Of a stretch of DNA of 20,003 nt, positions 1 to 7,530 are shown in pieces. The notes below the pieces were generated by a model, which did not search any database, was not told where the DNA came from, and saw only the letters and a program-made list of their open reading frames with translations. The position numbers and the translations under genes are program-made. Source of the DNA: Clostridiales bacterium (GTDB lineage Bacteria; Bacillota; Clostridia; Oscillospirales; Butyricicoccaceae); the NCBI GenBank assembly GCA_019421385.1, contig JAHZFK010000041.1, forward strand, positions 1-20,003, read 5' to 3'. Positions within the stretch are counted from its first letter, which is position 1. Each line of letters opens with the position of its first letter.

Positions 1-53
1 CTCGCTACCTCCACCTTGGCAAGGTGGCGCTCTACCAGATGAGCTACAGCCGC
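1..53 (-). tRNA. tRNA-Gly (anticodon GCC), truncated by window edge
   Basis: Read on the minus strand, the 5' acceptor strand begins GCGGCTG at 53, followed by T8-A9 and a GCTC/GAGC D stem. A CCACC/GGTGG anticodon stem encloses TTGCCAA, so the anticodon is GCC (plus-strand positions 18-20). The window ends inside the T arm, so the 3' half and any encoded CCA lie outside. It starts only 8 bases after the encoded CCA of tRNA-Phe, so the two are almost certainly one transcript cut apart by RNase P and other RNases. Confidence 0.93.
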
Positions 54-61
54 ATATTTTA

Positions 62-137
62 TGGTGCCTCCGGGCGGAATCGAACCACCGACACGGGGAT
101 TTTCAGTCCCCTGCTCTACCGACTGAGCTACAGAGGC
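62..137 (-). tRNA. tRNA-Phe (anticodon GAA)
   Basis: This is a complete 76-base tRNA on the minus strand with CCA encoded at 64-62 and A as discriminator. The acceptor 5' strand GCCTCTG (137-131), the D arm GCTCAGTCGGTAGAGC, the anticodon loop CTGAAAA in a GGGGA/TCCCC stem and the T loop TTCGATT are all present. The anticodon GAA is at plus-strand positions 102-104. It is the promoter-proximal gene of the tRNA-Phe/tRNA-Gly transcript. Confidence 0.97.
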
Positions 138-155
138 ATTCACAGCACGAGATAT

Positions 156-184
156 AGTATAGTCGAAAAACAGCGAAATGTCAA
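156..184 (-). promoter_or_regulatory. Sigma-A promoter of the tRNA-Phe/tRNA-Gly operon
   Basis: On the minus strand a perfect -35 TTGACA (184-179) is separated by exactly 17 bases from -10 TATACT (161-156). The expected start, near 149, lies about 12 bases before the tRNA-Phe 5' end. This near-consensus strength is what is expected of a stable-RNA promoter. Confidence 0.9.
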
Positions 185-211
185 CTATAAATTTTCCTTT
201 TTTTCATTTTG

Positions 212-241
212 TTGCGGAAGGGGATGTGAGCATGGTATGAT
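212..241 (+). promoter_or_regulatory. Probable addBA promoter (extended -10)
   Basis: An extended -10 (TGG followed by TATGAT at 236-241) sits 18 bases after a weak -35 TTGCGG (212-217). The start would be near 248, giving a leader of about 20 bases before the addB AUG. A weak -35 with a TGN-extended -10 is a common Firmicutes arrangement. It is divergent from the tRNA promoter, with the two -35 boxes about 27 bases apart. Confidence 0.55.
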
Positions 242-266
242 AGACCCAGCGAAAGGAGCGTGCACC

Positions 267-3200
267 ATGCGCATTTGGACGGGCCGCGCGGCAAGCGGCA
301 AAACAACGGCGATTCTGCAGGAGATTGCAGAAGCCTGCCGAAAGGGTGAGGGGAAACAAGTCCTTTTGGTTCCGGAACTGAACTCACATCAGATGGAGCG
401 CCGGCTGGCTGAGGCCACGAAAAACCATGGCGCGCGCACAGCCGAGGTACTGACGTTCTCGCGTCTGGCCGACCGTGTTTTTGCCGAGGTCGGCGGGTTG
501 GCGCAGCAGATGTTGACCCCTGCAGGACAGCTGCTGACGCTGCAGGAAGCAGCGCGGCGTGTGCAGGGAGGCCTTTCGGTCTGGAGCGGTCTGGCAGATA
601 AGCCGGAACTGCTGCGCGAGACGCTGCGGCTGGTGGATGAGTGCAAAACCTGCGCGGTTTCGCCGCAGATGCTGTTTGATGCGGCGCAAGAGAGCGAGGA
701 CGCTGCGCTTTCTGCCAAGCTGTCCGATCTGGCACAGCTGTTGACTGCGTATGAACGCCTTTGCGAGCAGTCCTTGCCCGACCCGCGCGACCGATTGACC
801 CATCTGCGCGACCGTTTGTCGGAAAGCCATGTGCTCGCGGGCGCGCAGGTCTATTTGGATGGGTTCCTCGGCTTTACCGTGCAGGAGCTGGCTGTGGTGG
901 AAGCCATGCTGGCGGCGGGCGTGCCGCTGTCCGCGGCGGTCACCTGCGATTTGTCACAGCCGGAAATTTTTGTGACCGGTTGCAAGACGGTCAAAACGCT
1001 GACCCGCATGGCAAAGCGGCATAATCAGCACGTGGAGCGGATCGAACTGGGCGCCAGTCAATTGTCCCGCCCGGCTGGACTGGCTGCTGTGGAAGCGGAA
1101 AGCCTGCTGCCGGTGCGCGGTGTACACGAAGCGGCAAGCGAGGGCGTGCGCATATATGCGGCGGCATCGCCCTTTGACGAGTGCGAGCACGCGGCGGCGT
1201 ATATCCGCCGCAAGGTACGCGACGAGGGTGCGCGCTATCGGGATTTCGTGGTTGCGGCGCGGGACATTGAGCCGTATAGTGCGGCCTTGTCCATGGCGAT
1301 GGCGCGGTACGATGTGCCGGTTTTTCTGGCGGAAAAGCCCGACCTGCTTTCCCGCCCACCCATGGCTCTGGTGATGGGCGCGCTCGAAGCGGTGCGCACG
1401 GGCTTTCGGTATGAGGAGATGTTCAGCTGCCTCAAAACCGGGCTGACAAGCCTGACGCGCGACGAGGTAGACCGTCTGGAAAACTATGTGCTGACGTGGA
1501 ATATCCGCGGCAGCGCTTGGGAGTGCGACTGGACTGAGCATCCGGACGGATACGGATTGCCCATTGATGAGCGCGTTCGTGCCGCGCTGTCTGAACTGAA
1601 TGCATTGCGCGCGCAGGCGATTGAACCGTTTGCCAACCTGCGCGAACGTCTGAAAGGCGAAAACCCCGCCGCCGACTGCGTGCGGGCGCTGTACGATTTC
1701 CTGCTCGCGGTAGATGCGCCACAGCGTATGGCAGACCGCGCTGCCGCGCACGAACAGGCGGGACGGTTGCAGCTGGCGGACGAGTACCGGCAGTTGTGGG
1801 AGATTCTGGTTTCGGCCATGGAGCAGTTTGCATGGGTGTGCGGCGAGACCATGCTCACTGCGGAGCGGTTTGCGCAACTGTTCCGGTTGGTGCTGGGGGA
1901 ATATGACGTTGGTTCGATTCCGGTTTCGCTTGACCGCGTCACCTGCGGCAATATCGAGCGCGTATGCGGCGAAACCGTCAAATATGTGATTCTACTCGGC
2001 GTGAACGATGGACTGATTCCTAAAACAACGGCGTCTACCTCGTTGCTGAGTGATATGGATCGGGACAAGCTGGATGCGCTGGGCGTCGAGCTCAAAGCCT
2101 ATGGTGCGGAACGACTGCTCATGGAGCAGGAAACGCTGTATCGGGCGTTGGCGTGTCCGTCAGACGAGCTGCTGCTGTCCTACCATACTGCGGATGCCGC
2201 AGGCGGCGAAACACGGCCTTCGTATTTTATCGGCACGGTGCGCAACCTGCTGCCCAGCGTGCAGATGGACGCATATCAGGCGCAGTCGGTACGCGACCGC
2301 TTGCAGGCCGAGCGCCCGGCGGTCGAGCTGGCATGTGCTTACTTGTCGGGTGACCGTTCGCCCGCCGTGCGCGCGGCCTATGACTTTTATCAGGATGACG
2401 AGCGGGTGCACTGTGCGTCGGCGCAGCGGCGCGGACGCGGCCCGCTGGAAAACCTGCACACCATTGAGGGGTTGTACGGAAAGCACCTTAACCTGACCGC
2501 GTCGCGCGTGGATACGTTCTATTCCTGCCGCTTTGCGTTTTTCATGCAGTACGGTCTCAAAGCCAAGCCGCGCAAGGTGGCGCGGTTTGATGCGCTGGAA
2601 ACCGGCACGTTCCTGCATTATGTGCTCGAACATGCGCTTGCCGAGTTGGGCAAAGTCGAGGGCGGCGCGGCGGTTGCCGACGAGGCGACCGTCCGGCGTG
2701 TGTGCCGCGCGGTGGTGCGGCAGTATGTGCGTGAGGAACTCGGCAGCTTGGAAACCCGCACGGCGCGTTTCCGCTATCTGTTTGGCCGATTGGCGCGCAC
2801 AGCGGAGCAGATTTTGGAAAATGTACTGGAAGAGCTGCGCGTGTCCGACTTTGAACCCATCGACTATGAGGTGGATTTCTCACGCGGGGGCGATTTGCCG
2901 CCCGTTACCTGCGAGGATGCGGAGGGCGACGTGTCGCTGTCCGGCAAGGTCGACCGCGTGGACGGCTATATCAAAAACGGACGGCTGTATCTGCGCGTGA
3001 TGGACTATAAGAGCGGCAAGAAGTCGTTCTCGCTGTCGGATATCTGGTATGGGCTGAATATGCAGCTGGTTATTTATCTGTACGCTTTGCAGCAGGAGGG
3101 GCTGGAGCGTTACCGCGCACGCTTGGAAGCCGAACTGAACGAAATTGTGCCCGCGGGCGTGCTGTATGTGCCGGTGCGCGATGCGCTGCCGGATGCCGCG

Positions 3201-3635
3201 CGCGATACGGACGAAGATACCCTGCGTGCTTTACGCGATAAGGCGCTGCGCCGCAGCGGCTTGCTGTCGGATGATATGGAACTGCTTGACGCGATGGAGC
3301 ACGGACTGGAGGGCGACGGGCGGTTTTTGCCTGTGTCGGTCAAGGTGAAAAAAGGTGAGGACGTGCCGACGCTTACAGCCAAAAGCGCGGTGGCCGATCT
3401 GGAGAAATTCGGCAGGCTCGCGCGATACACGCATAAAAAGCTGCTCGAAATGGGCAAAGAACTGCGCGCGGGCAGCGTAACGGCAGACCCGTGCAAAAAG
3501 GATAAGCAGTCGAGCTACTGCGATTGGTGCGACTTCCGCGCAGCCTGTCGTTTTGACGAAACCGCGGGGGACAAGGCGCGCTTTTTGAAGCACCTGACAG
3601 ACGAAGAATTCTGGCAGCAGACAGGAGATGAGTGA
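267..3635 (+). CDS. addB: AddB, ATP-dependent helicase/nuclease subunit B
   Basis: This is the AddB subunit of the AddAB helicase-nuclease, which resects double-strand breaks to 3' tails for RecA and is the Firmicutes counterpart of RecBCD. At 1122 aa it is near the usual AddB length. A Walker A GRAASGKT lies at residues 6-13. The four cysteines of the nuclease-domain iron-sulfur cluster are all visible: C754 in the segment YSCRFAFF, then C1085, C1088 and C1094 in YCDWCDFRAAC, the same C...CX2CX5C layout as Bacillus AddB. RecB-family nuclease residues are D896 (KVDRVDG) and D913/K915 (DYKSGKK). I chose ATG 267 because AAAGGAG (252-258) lies 8 bases upstream and translation begins MRIWTGRAASGKT. 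The frame is open further upstream, but that stretch crosses the tRNAs and is not coding. The stop overlaps the start region of addA, implying translational coupling. Confidence 0.96.
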   Translation: MRIWTGRAASGKTTAILQEIAEACRKGEGKQVLLVPELNSHQMERRLAEATKNHGARTAEVLTFSRLADRVFAEVGGLAQQMLTPAGQLLTLQEAARRVQGGLSVWSGLADKPELLRETLRLVDECKTCAVSPQMLFDAAQESEDAALSAKLSDLAQLLTAYERLCEQSLPDPRDRLTHLRDRLSESHVLAGAQVYLDGFLGFTVQELAVVEAMLAAGVPLSAAVTCDLSQPEIFVTGCKTVKTLTRMAKRHNQHVERIELGASQLSRPAGLAAVEAESLLPVRGVHEAASEGVRIYAAASPFDECEHAAAYIRRKVRDEGARYRDFVVAARDIEPYSAALSMAMARYDVPVFLAEKPDLLSRPPMALVMGALEAVRTGFRYEEMFSCLKTGLTSLTRDEVDRLENYVLTWNIRGSAWECDWTEHPDGYGLPIDERVRAALSELNALRAQAIEPFANLRERLKGENPAADCVRALYDFLLAVDAPQRMADRAAAHEQAGRLQLADEYRQLWEILVSAMEQFAWVCGETMLTAERFAQLFRLVLGEYDVGSIPVSLDRVTCGNIERVCGETVKYVILLGVNDGLIPKTTASTSLLSDMDRDKLDALGVELKAYGAERLLMEQETLYRALACPSDELLLSYHTADAAGGETRPSYFIGTVRNLLPSVQMDAYQAQSVRDRLQAERPAVELACAYLSGDRSPAVRAAYDFYQDDERVHCASAQRRGRGPLENLHTIEGLYGKHLNLTASRVDTFYSCRFAFFMQYGLKAKPRKVARFDALETGTFLHYVLEHALAELGKVEGGAAVADEATVRRVCRAVVRQYVREELGSLETRTARFRYLFGRLARTAEQILENVLEELRVSDFEPIDYEVDFSRGGDLPPVTCEDAEGDVSLSGKVDRVDGYIKNGRLYLRVMDYKSGKKSFSLSDIWYGLNMQLVIYLYALQQEGLERYRARLEAELNEIVPAGVLYVPVRDALPDAARDTDEDTLRALRDKALRRSGLLSDDMELLDAMEHGLEGDGRFLPVSVKVKKGEDVPTLTAKSAVADLEKFGRLARYTHKKLLEMGKELRAGSVTADPCKKDKQSSYCDWCDFRAACRFDETAGDKARFLKHLTDEEFWQQTGDE

Positions 3636-3636
3636 T

Positions 3637-6600
3637 ATGCCGCAGTGGACAAAAGACCAACAAACCGCCATTGAAAACCGGGGCGGCACATTGCTTGTCT
3701 CGGCGGCGGCGGGCTCGGGCAAGACCGCCGTGCTGGTCGAGCGGGTACTTACCCGCCTGACCGATCCGCACGATCCGGTGGATATTGACCGCCTGCTGCT
3801 CGTGACCTTTACCAACGCTGCCGCCGCCGAAATGCGGGAGCGCATCGGCGCGGCGCTGGCACAGGCGGCCGCGCGCGACCCGCAGGATACGCGCTTGCGT
3901 CGGCAGCTGTTTTTGGTGCATCGCGCGAAAATCACGACCGTTCATGCGCTGTGTCTGTCACTGGCACGCGAGCAAGCCGCAGCACTCGGCATCGCGCCGG
4001 ATTTCCGGCTGATGGACGCGCAGGAAGGCAAAATTCTGCGTGCTGAGGTGCTGGAGGAGGTGCTCGACGCGGCCTATGAGCGCGGTGATGCAGGCTTTTT
4101 CGCTTTGTGCGATCTGCTGACCGCGGGACGCGATGACAAAAAGCTGGGCGACGTGATTTTGAGCACATATGAAAAGATTCAGGCGCATCCCGACCCGCGC
4201 GCGTTTCTCGAAGCCGTGCGGCAGGGGTTGGATACGGATAGCATGGATACGCCGCATACGCGGGTGCTGCTGGCACAGGCGCGCGCCGCAGCCGAGCACG
4301 GCGCGGCTTTCCTGCACATGGCAGTGGATGCCGTGACCGGCATTGACGAACTCTATGACACCTATCTGCCCGCGCTGACGAGCGATCTGAACCAAGCCGA
4401 GCGTCTGCTGGACGCGCTGCACGGCGGCGATTGGGATGCCTGTGTGGAGGCTGCGCAGTCCATTACGTTTGACCGACTCAAGGCTGCGCGAAAATTCGAG
4501 GACAAGGCGTTCCTCGAAGAGATCAAGGCGATGCGCGAGGAGTGGAAAACGGTTGCCAAAACAATTCGGGAAAAATGGCTGACTGTCACAGCGCAGGAGG
4601 CTGCGGATGACCGCGCGCTCACCGCGCCCGCACTCTCTGCGCTGATCGACATGGTAAACGCCTTTGAACAGGCGTTTTCCGATGCCAAGCGTGCGCGCAA
4701 CGCAGCGGACTTCAATGATTTGGAACATTTCGCCGTGCGTTTGCTATACGACGGGGGACAGCCTTCGGCACTCGCGCGCACGCTCAGCGAGCAGTATGCG
4801 GAAATCGCGGTGGATGAATATCAGGACACCAACGCGGTGCAGGATGCGATTTTCCGCGCGCTGTCGCAGGGGGAGCGCAATCTATTTCTGGTCGGTGACG
4901 TAAAGCAGAGCATTTACGGCTTCCGTCTGGCTGATCCGTCCATTTTCCTGCAAAAATACCGTGCCTTTGCCGATGTGGAGGAAGCGCAGGACGATGCACC
5001 GCGCCGGGTGGTGCTGGGGCAGAACTTCCGTTCGCGCGCGGCCGTGTTGGATGCCTGCAACTATCTGTTTTCGGCGGTTATGGGTGAGACGGTGGGCGAC
5101 CTTGTCTATACCGACCGTGAAGCGCTGCACCTTGGCATGGATTATCCGGACGCGGGGCATACGCGCTACAAGAGCGAGGTCTTGCTGCTGGATGCGGCGG
5201 GGCTGGGCGAGGATGAGGACGCACCGGATAAAACGTCGCTGGAAGCGCGTTTGGTTGCGTCCCGCATCCGTGCGCTGCTGGATGAGGGCTTCCCGGTTTA
5301 CGACAAGGAAACGAATGCGCTGCGGCCGGTCACGCCGGGTGATATCGTCATTCTGCTGCGCTCGCCCAAACCGCGCGCGCAGGCGTTTATCGCCGCTCTG
5401 GAGCAGGTCGGGCTGACTGCCAGCGCGGAGGAACGCGGTGGGCTGTTGGGAACGGCTGAGGTCGGCACCATGGTGTCGCTGCTCAGTGTCATCGACAACC
5501 CCCGGCAGGATGTAGACCTCATCGGCGTGCTGCGCTCGCCACTGTCCGGCTTTTCCGAGCAGGAACTGGCCGATATCCGACTGGTTGACCGCAGCATTAG
5601 CTTTTATGATGCGCTGGTCAAATCGCGTGTTCAGTTTGACAAAGCAGAGCTGTTTTTGCAGCAGCTGGACAACTTGCGCACCTTTGCGTGCGACCAGCCG
5701 GTATACCGCCTGCTGTGGGAGATTTACGACCGGACAGGTGCGCTCGGCTTATACGGTGCGCTGCCGAATGGTGCGCAGCGGCAGAGCAATTTGCTCGCCT
5801 TTTTCGAGCGGGCGCGTGCCTTTGAATCGCAGGGCTATCGCGGACTGTTTGCCTTTGTGCGCTTGCTGCGCGGTATGCAGGAAACGGATGAGGATTTCCA
5901 GACGGTCGGCGCGGAGACGACAGGCGGCGCGGTGCGCATCCTTTCTATCCATAAATCCAAAGGCTTGGAGTTCCCCGTGGTGATCGTTGCGGGCTGTGCC
6001 AGCCAGTTCAATGAGATCGACCTGCGCGAGCCGGTATTGGTGGACAAAGAACTGGGCTTTGGCTCGAAGTGCCGCGATTTGGAGCGCGGCATCCAATATG
6101 ATACGATGGAACGGATTGCGGTTGCGGTGCAGCAGCGGCGCGAGATGGTCAGCGAGGAGCTGCGCGTGCTGTACGTTGCGTTGACACGCGCGCGGGAAAA
6201 GTTGATCATCACCGCAGCAAGCGGAACGCTGGAAAAATCGCTGCAAAAGTGGGCGCAGTGGGCGACACTCGACGAACTGCCGCAGTACGCCATGGGTGCG
6301 GTGCGCGCACCGCTTGCGTGGATCGTCGCACCACTGCTGCGGCATCCTGCGTCGCGTGCATTGCGGGAAGCATATGGGCTGGATGTACCCGAGCATGGAA
6401 CGGATTGCGACGCATTCATCCTGCGAGTGTTCCGGCCGGATGAGGTGGCGGAACCCACTTTGCCTGAGGTGCTGCGCTTTGCCGAGCAGGATACGCAAGG
6501 CTACACGGTGCAGCCGTATTTGCAGTATCCCAATGCGTTTCTGTCTGAGCTACCCAGCAAGCTGACGGCCACCGGATTGGGACGCGGTTACCGCGCCGAC

Positions 6601-7206
6601 GAGGCGGCAGAGCAAACTCCGCCGCCCCGACGTGAGGTGAAGCTGCGCGCACCGCTGTTTGAACAGGGACGCCGCCGCTTGACCCCGGCGGAGGTGGGGA
6701 CGGCGCACCATTTGTTCATGCAGTTTTGTGATTTTGACGCTGCTGCCGCGTCCGGAGGCGTAGAGCGCGAACGGCAGCGGCTGGAAGAGGCACGATTGCT
6801 TTCGCCCGAGCAGGCAGCGGCGATCGACCCGGGCAAGATCGAGCGGTTTTTTGCGTCCGATTTGTATCGTGGCCTGATGGCCGAGCATCCGGTGCGGCGG
6901 GAGTTTAAGTTCTCGGTACTTGTGCCGGCGGCGCAGTATTTCCCGGTGGCAGAGCAGGCATCGGAGGAAAAGGTGCTGTTGCAAGGCGTGATCGACTGTT
7001 TGATCGACACGCCGGAGGGCTTTGTGATTTTGGATTTCAAAACCGATCGGGTGACGGAAAACGGCATTGCCGCCCGCGCGGAACAGTACCGCGCACAGAT
7101 GCAGGCCTATATGCTTGCCGTGCGAGAGATTTTTGAGCGGCCGGTCAGCCGATGCGTATTGTATTTCTTCCACAATGGTCTGAGCTGGACGGTGGAGGGG
7201 AGTTAA
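3637..7206 (+). CDS. addA: AddA, ATP-dependent helicase/nuclease subunit A
   Basis: This is the motor and second nuclease subunit of AddAB, a UvrD/Rep-type 3'-5' helicase of 1189 aa. Motifs in order are Walker A AAAGSGKT (K29), motif Ia VTFTNAAAAEMRER, motif II DEYQD (393-397), motif III LVGDVKQSIYGFR, motif IV LGQNFRSR, motif V SIHKSKGLEFP and motif VI YVALTRAREK (from 846). The C-terminal RecB-type nuclease has D1120 (GVIDCLID) and D1133/K1135 (LDFKTD). Two starts are possible. ATG 3628 overlaps the addB stop by 8 bases but touches the AGGAG (3623-3627). ATG 3637 sits 9 bases after it, so I use 3637. With all helicase and nuclease residues present in both subunits, the complex should be fully active. 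Confidence 0.96.
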   Translation: MPQWTKDQQTAIENRGGTLLVSAAAGSGKTAVLVERVLTRLTDPHDPVDIDRLLLVTFTNAAAAEMRERIGAALAQAAARDPQDTRLRRQLFLVHRAKITTVHALCLSLAREQAAALGIAPDFRLMDAQEGKILRAEVLEEVLDAAYERGDAGFFALCDLLTAGRDDKKLGDVILSTYEKIQAHPDPRAFLEAVRQGLDTDSMDTPHTRVLLAQARAAAEHGAAFLHMAVDAVTGIDELYDTYLPALTSDLNQAERLLDALHGGDWDACVEAAQSITFDRLKAARKFEDKAFLEEIKAMREEWKTVAKTIREKWLTVTAQEAADDRALTAPALSALIDMVNAFEQAFSDAKRARNAADFNDLEHFAVRLLYDGGQPSALARTLSEQYAEIAVDEYQDTNAVQDAIFRALSQGERNLFLVGDVKQSIYGFRLADPSIFLQKYRAFADVEEAQDDAPRRVVLGQNFRSRAAVLDACNYLFSAVMGETVGDLVYTDREALHLGMDYPDAGHTRYKSEVLLLDAAGLGEDEDAPDKTSLEARLVASRIRALLDEGFPVYDKETNALRPVTPGDIVILLRSPKPRAQAFIAALEQVGLTASAEERGGLLGTAEVGTMVSLLSVIDNPRQDVDLIGVLRSPLSGFSEQELADIRLVDRSISFYDALVKSRVQFDKAELFLQQLDNLRTFACDQPVYRLLWEIYDRTGALGLYGALPNGAQRQSNLLAFFERARAFESQGYRGLFAFVRLLRGMQETDEDFQTVGAETTGGAVRILSIHKSKGLEFPVVIVAGCASQFNEIDLREPVLVDKELGFGSKCRDLERGIQYDTMERIAVAVQQRREMVSEELRVLYVALTRAREKLIITAASGTLEKSLQKWAQWATLDELPQYAMGAVRAPLAWIVAPLLRHPASRALREAYGLDVPEHGTDCDAFILRVFRPDEVAEPTLPEVLRFAEQDTQGYTVQPYLQYPNAFLSELPSKLTATGLGRGYRADEAAEQTPPPRREVKLRAPLFEQGRRRLTPAEVGTAHHLFMQFCDFDAAAASGGVERERQRLEEARLLSPEQAAAIDPGKIERFFASDLYRGLMAEHPVRREFKFSVLVPAAQYFPVAEQASEEKVLLQGVIDCLIDTPEGFVILDFKTDRVTENGIAARAEQYRAQMQAYMLAVREIFERPVSRCVLYFFHNGLSWTVEGS

Positions 7207-7233
7207 GATTGCGTTAAAAACATCGGCGGGCGG

Positions 7234-7262
7234 TTGACAGCACCAGGGTAAAATGCTACCCT
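7234..7262 (+). promoter_or_regulatory. Putative promoter in the addA-guaB gap (extended -10)
   Basis: A perfect -35 TTGACA (7234-7239) is followed after 17 bases by TACCCT (7257-7262), a poor -10 matching TATAAT at 3 of 6 positions. It is preceded by TGC, which forms a TGN extension. A start near 7269 would give a transcript of about 127 bases ending at the terminator at 7395. There is no convincing ORF in that stretch. A good -35 with a weak -10 is the shape of a regulated promoter. Confidence 0.45.
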
Positions 7263-7263
7263 G
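7244..7263. repeat. Perfect 7-bp inverted repeat overlapping the 7257 -10 box (operator candidate)
   Basis: CAGGGTA (7244-7250) and TACCCTG (7257-7263) are exact reverse complements around a 6-base spacer. The right arm covers the whole -10 hexamer of the promoter at 7234-7262, so a dimeric regulator bound here would control open-complex formation. No regulator gene lies nearby to suggest the binding protein. The symmetry is visible in the sequence; the operator role is inferred. Confidence 0.45.
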
Positions 7264-7279
7264 TAAGCGGAAAAAGCAA

Positions 7280-7308
7280 GGGATACCGGCGCTGGGCCGG
7301 ACGATCCC
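7280..7308 (+). other. GC-rich two-part RNA hairpin
   Basis: GGGAT (7280-7284) pairs with ATCCC (7304-7308). Inside it CCGGC (7286-7290) pairs with GCCGG (7296-7300) around loop GCTGG, with a 1-by-3 internal loop between the two helices. No T-run follows, so it is not a terminator. Confidence 0.5.
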
Positions 7309-7354
7309 GCTCCTGCATGATGCCCATAACATTCATTCCTCATTTCCAAAAGAG

Positions 7355-7395
7355 AGAACCGCGGTTTGCTGTGCAAGCTGCGGTTCTTTCTTTTT
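7355..7395 (+). terminator. Intrinsic terminator downstream of addA / candidate sRNA
   Basis: The lower stem AGAACCGC (7355-7362) pairs with GCGGTTCT (7380-7387). An upper stem GTTTGC pairs with GCAAGC (one G-U) around a TGT loop. The T-rich tail TTCTTTTT runs to 7395. It ends addBA transcription and any RNA started near 7269, before the guaB promoter. Confidence 0.85.
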
Positions 7396-7450
7396 GCGGT
7401 TTGCATAACGGGAAGTTGGCAAATAAACGCAAAATCTGTCACATGTTCGC

Positions 7451-7479
7451 TTTACTTTGTCCGGTAAAAAGGATATAAT
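7451..7479 (+). promoter_or_regulatory. Sigma-A promoter of guaB
   Basis: TTTACT (7451-7456, 4 of 6 matches) lies 17 bases before a perfect TATAAT (7474-7479). The start near 7486 gives a leader of about 45 bases, too short to hold a purine riboswitch, and none is seen. Confidence 0.8.
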
Positions 7480-7530
7480 AAAAGGCATCATCGAATCCGG
7501 AAAACAGGAATGAAGAAAAGGAGAAACTTT

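Larger units (their letters stand above)
7269..7395 (+). ncRNA. Candidate small untranslated RNA between addA and guaB
   Basis: I do not recognise the family. The stretch is bounded by a promoter-like element and a strong intrinsic terminator, and lacks a ribosome site with a plausible ORF. It contains a GC-rich hairpin at 7280-7308, then a pyrimidine-rich single-stranded stretch (about 7325-7347, including TTCCTCATTTCC) that resembles an anti-Shine-Dalgarno seed, then the terminator stem. That order resembles a trans-acting sRNA. I looked for hallmarks of SRP RNA (the GGAAGCAG-type loop), tmRNA and 6S RNA and did not see them. It could equally be only the addBA terminator with a decayed promoter upstream. 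Confidence 0.3.

Noticed and set aside
24..266. Upstream extension of the addB reading frame
   Set aside because: The open frame runs through both tRNA genes and the divergent promoters. The ribosome site and family N-terminus place the start at 267.
954..1877. A 307-codon antisense frame within addB, and similar frames in addA and dgt
   Set aside because: These arise from codon-position GC bias on the sense strand; none has a start signal or family resemblance.
7317..7480. Small ORF starting MMPITFIPHF in the addA-guaB gap
   Set aside because: It has no ribosome site, crosses the terminator and guaB promoter, and resembles no known small protein.
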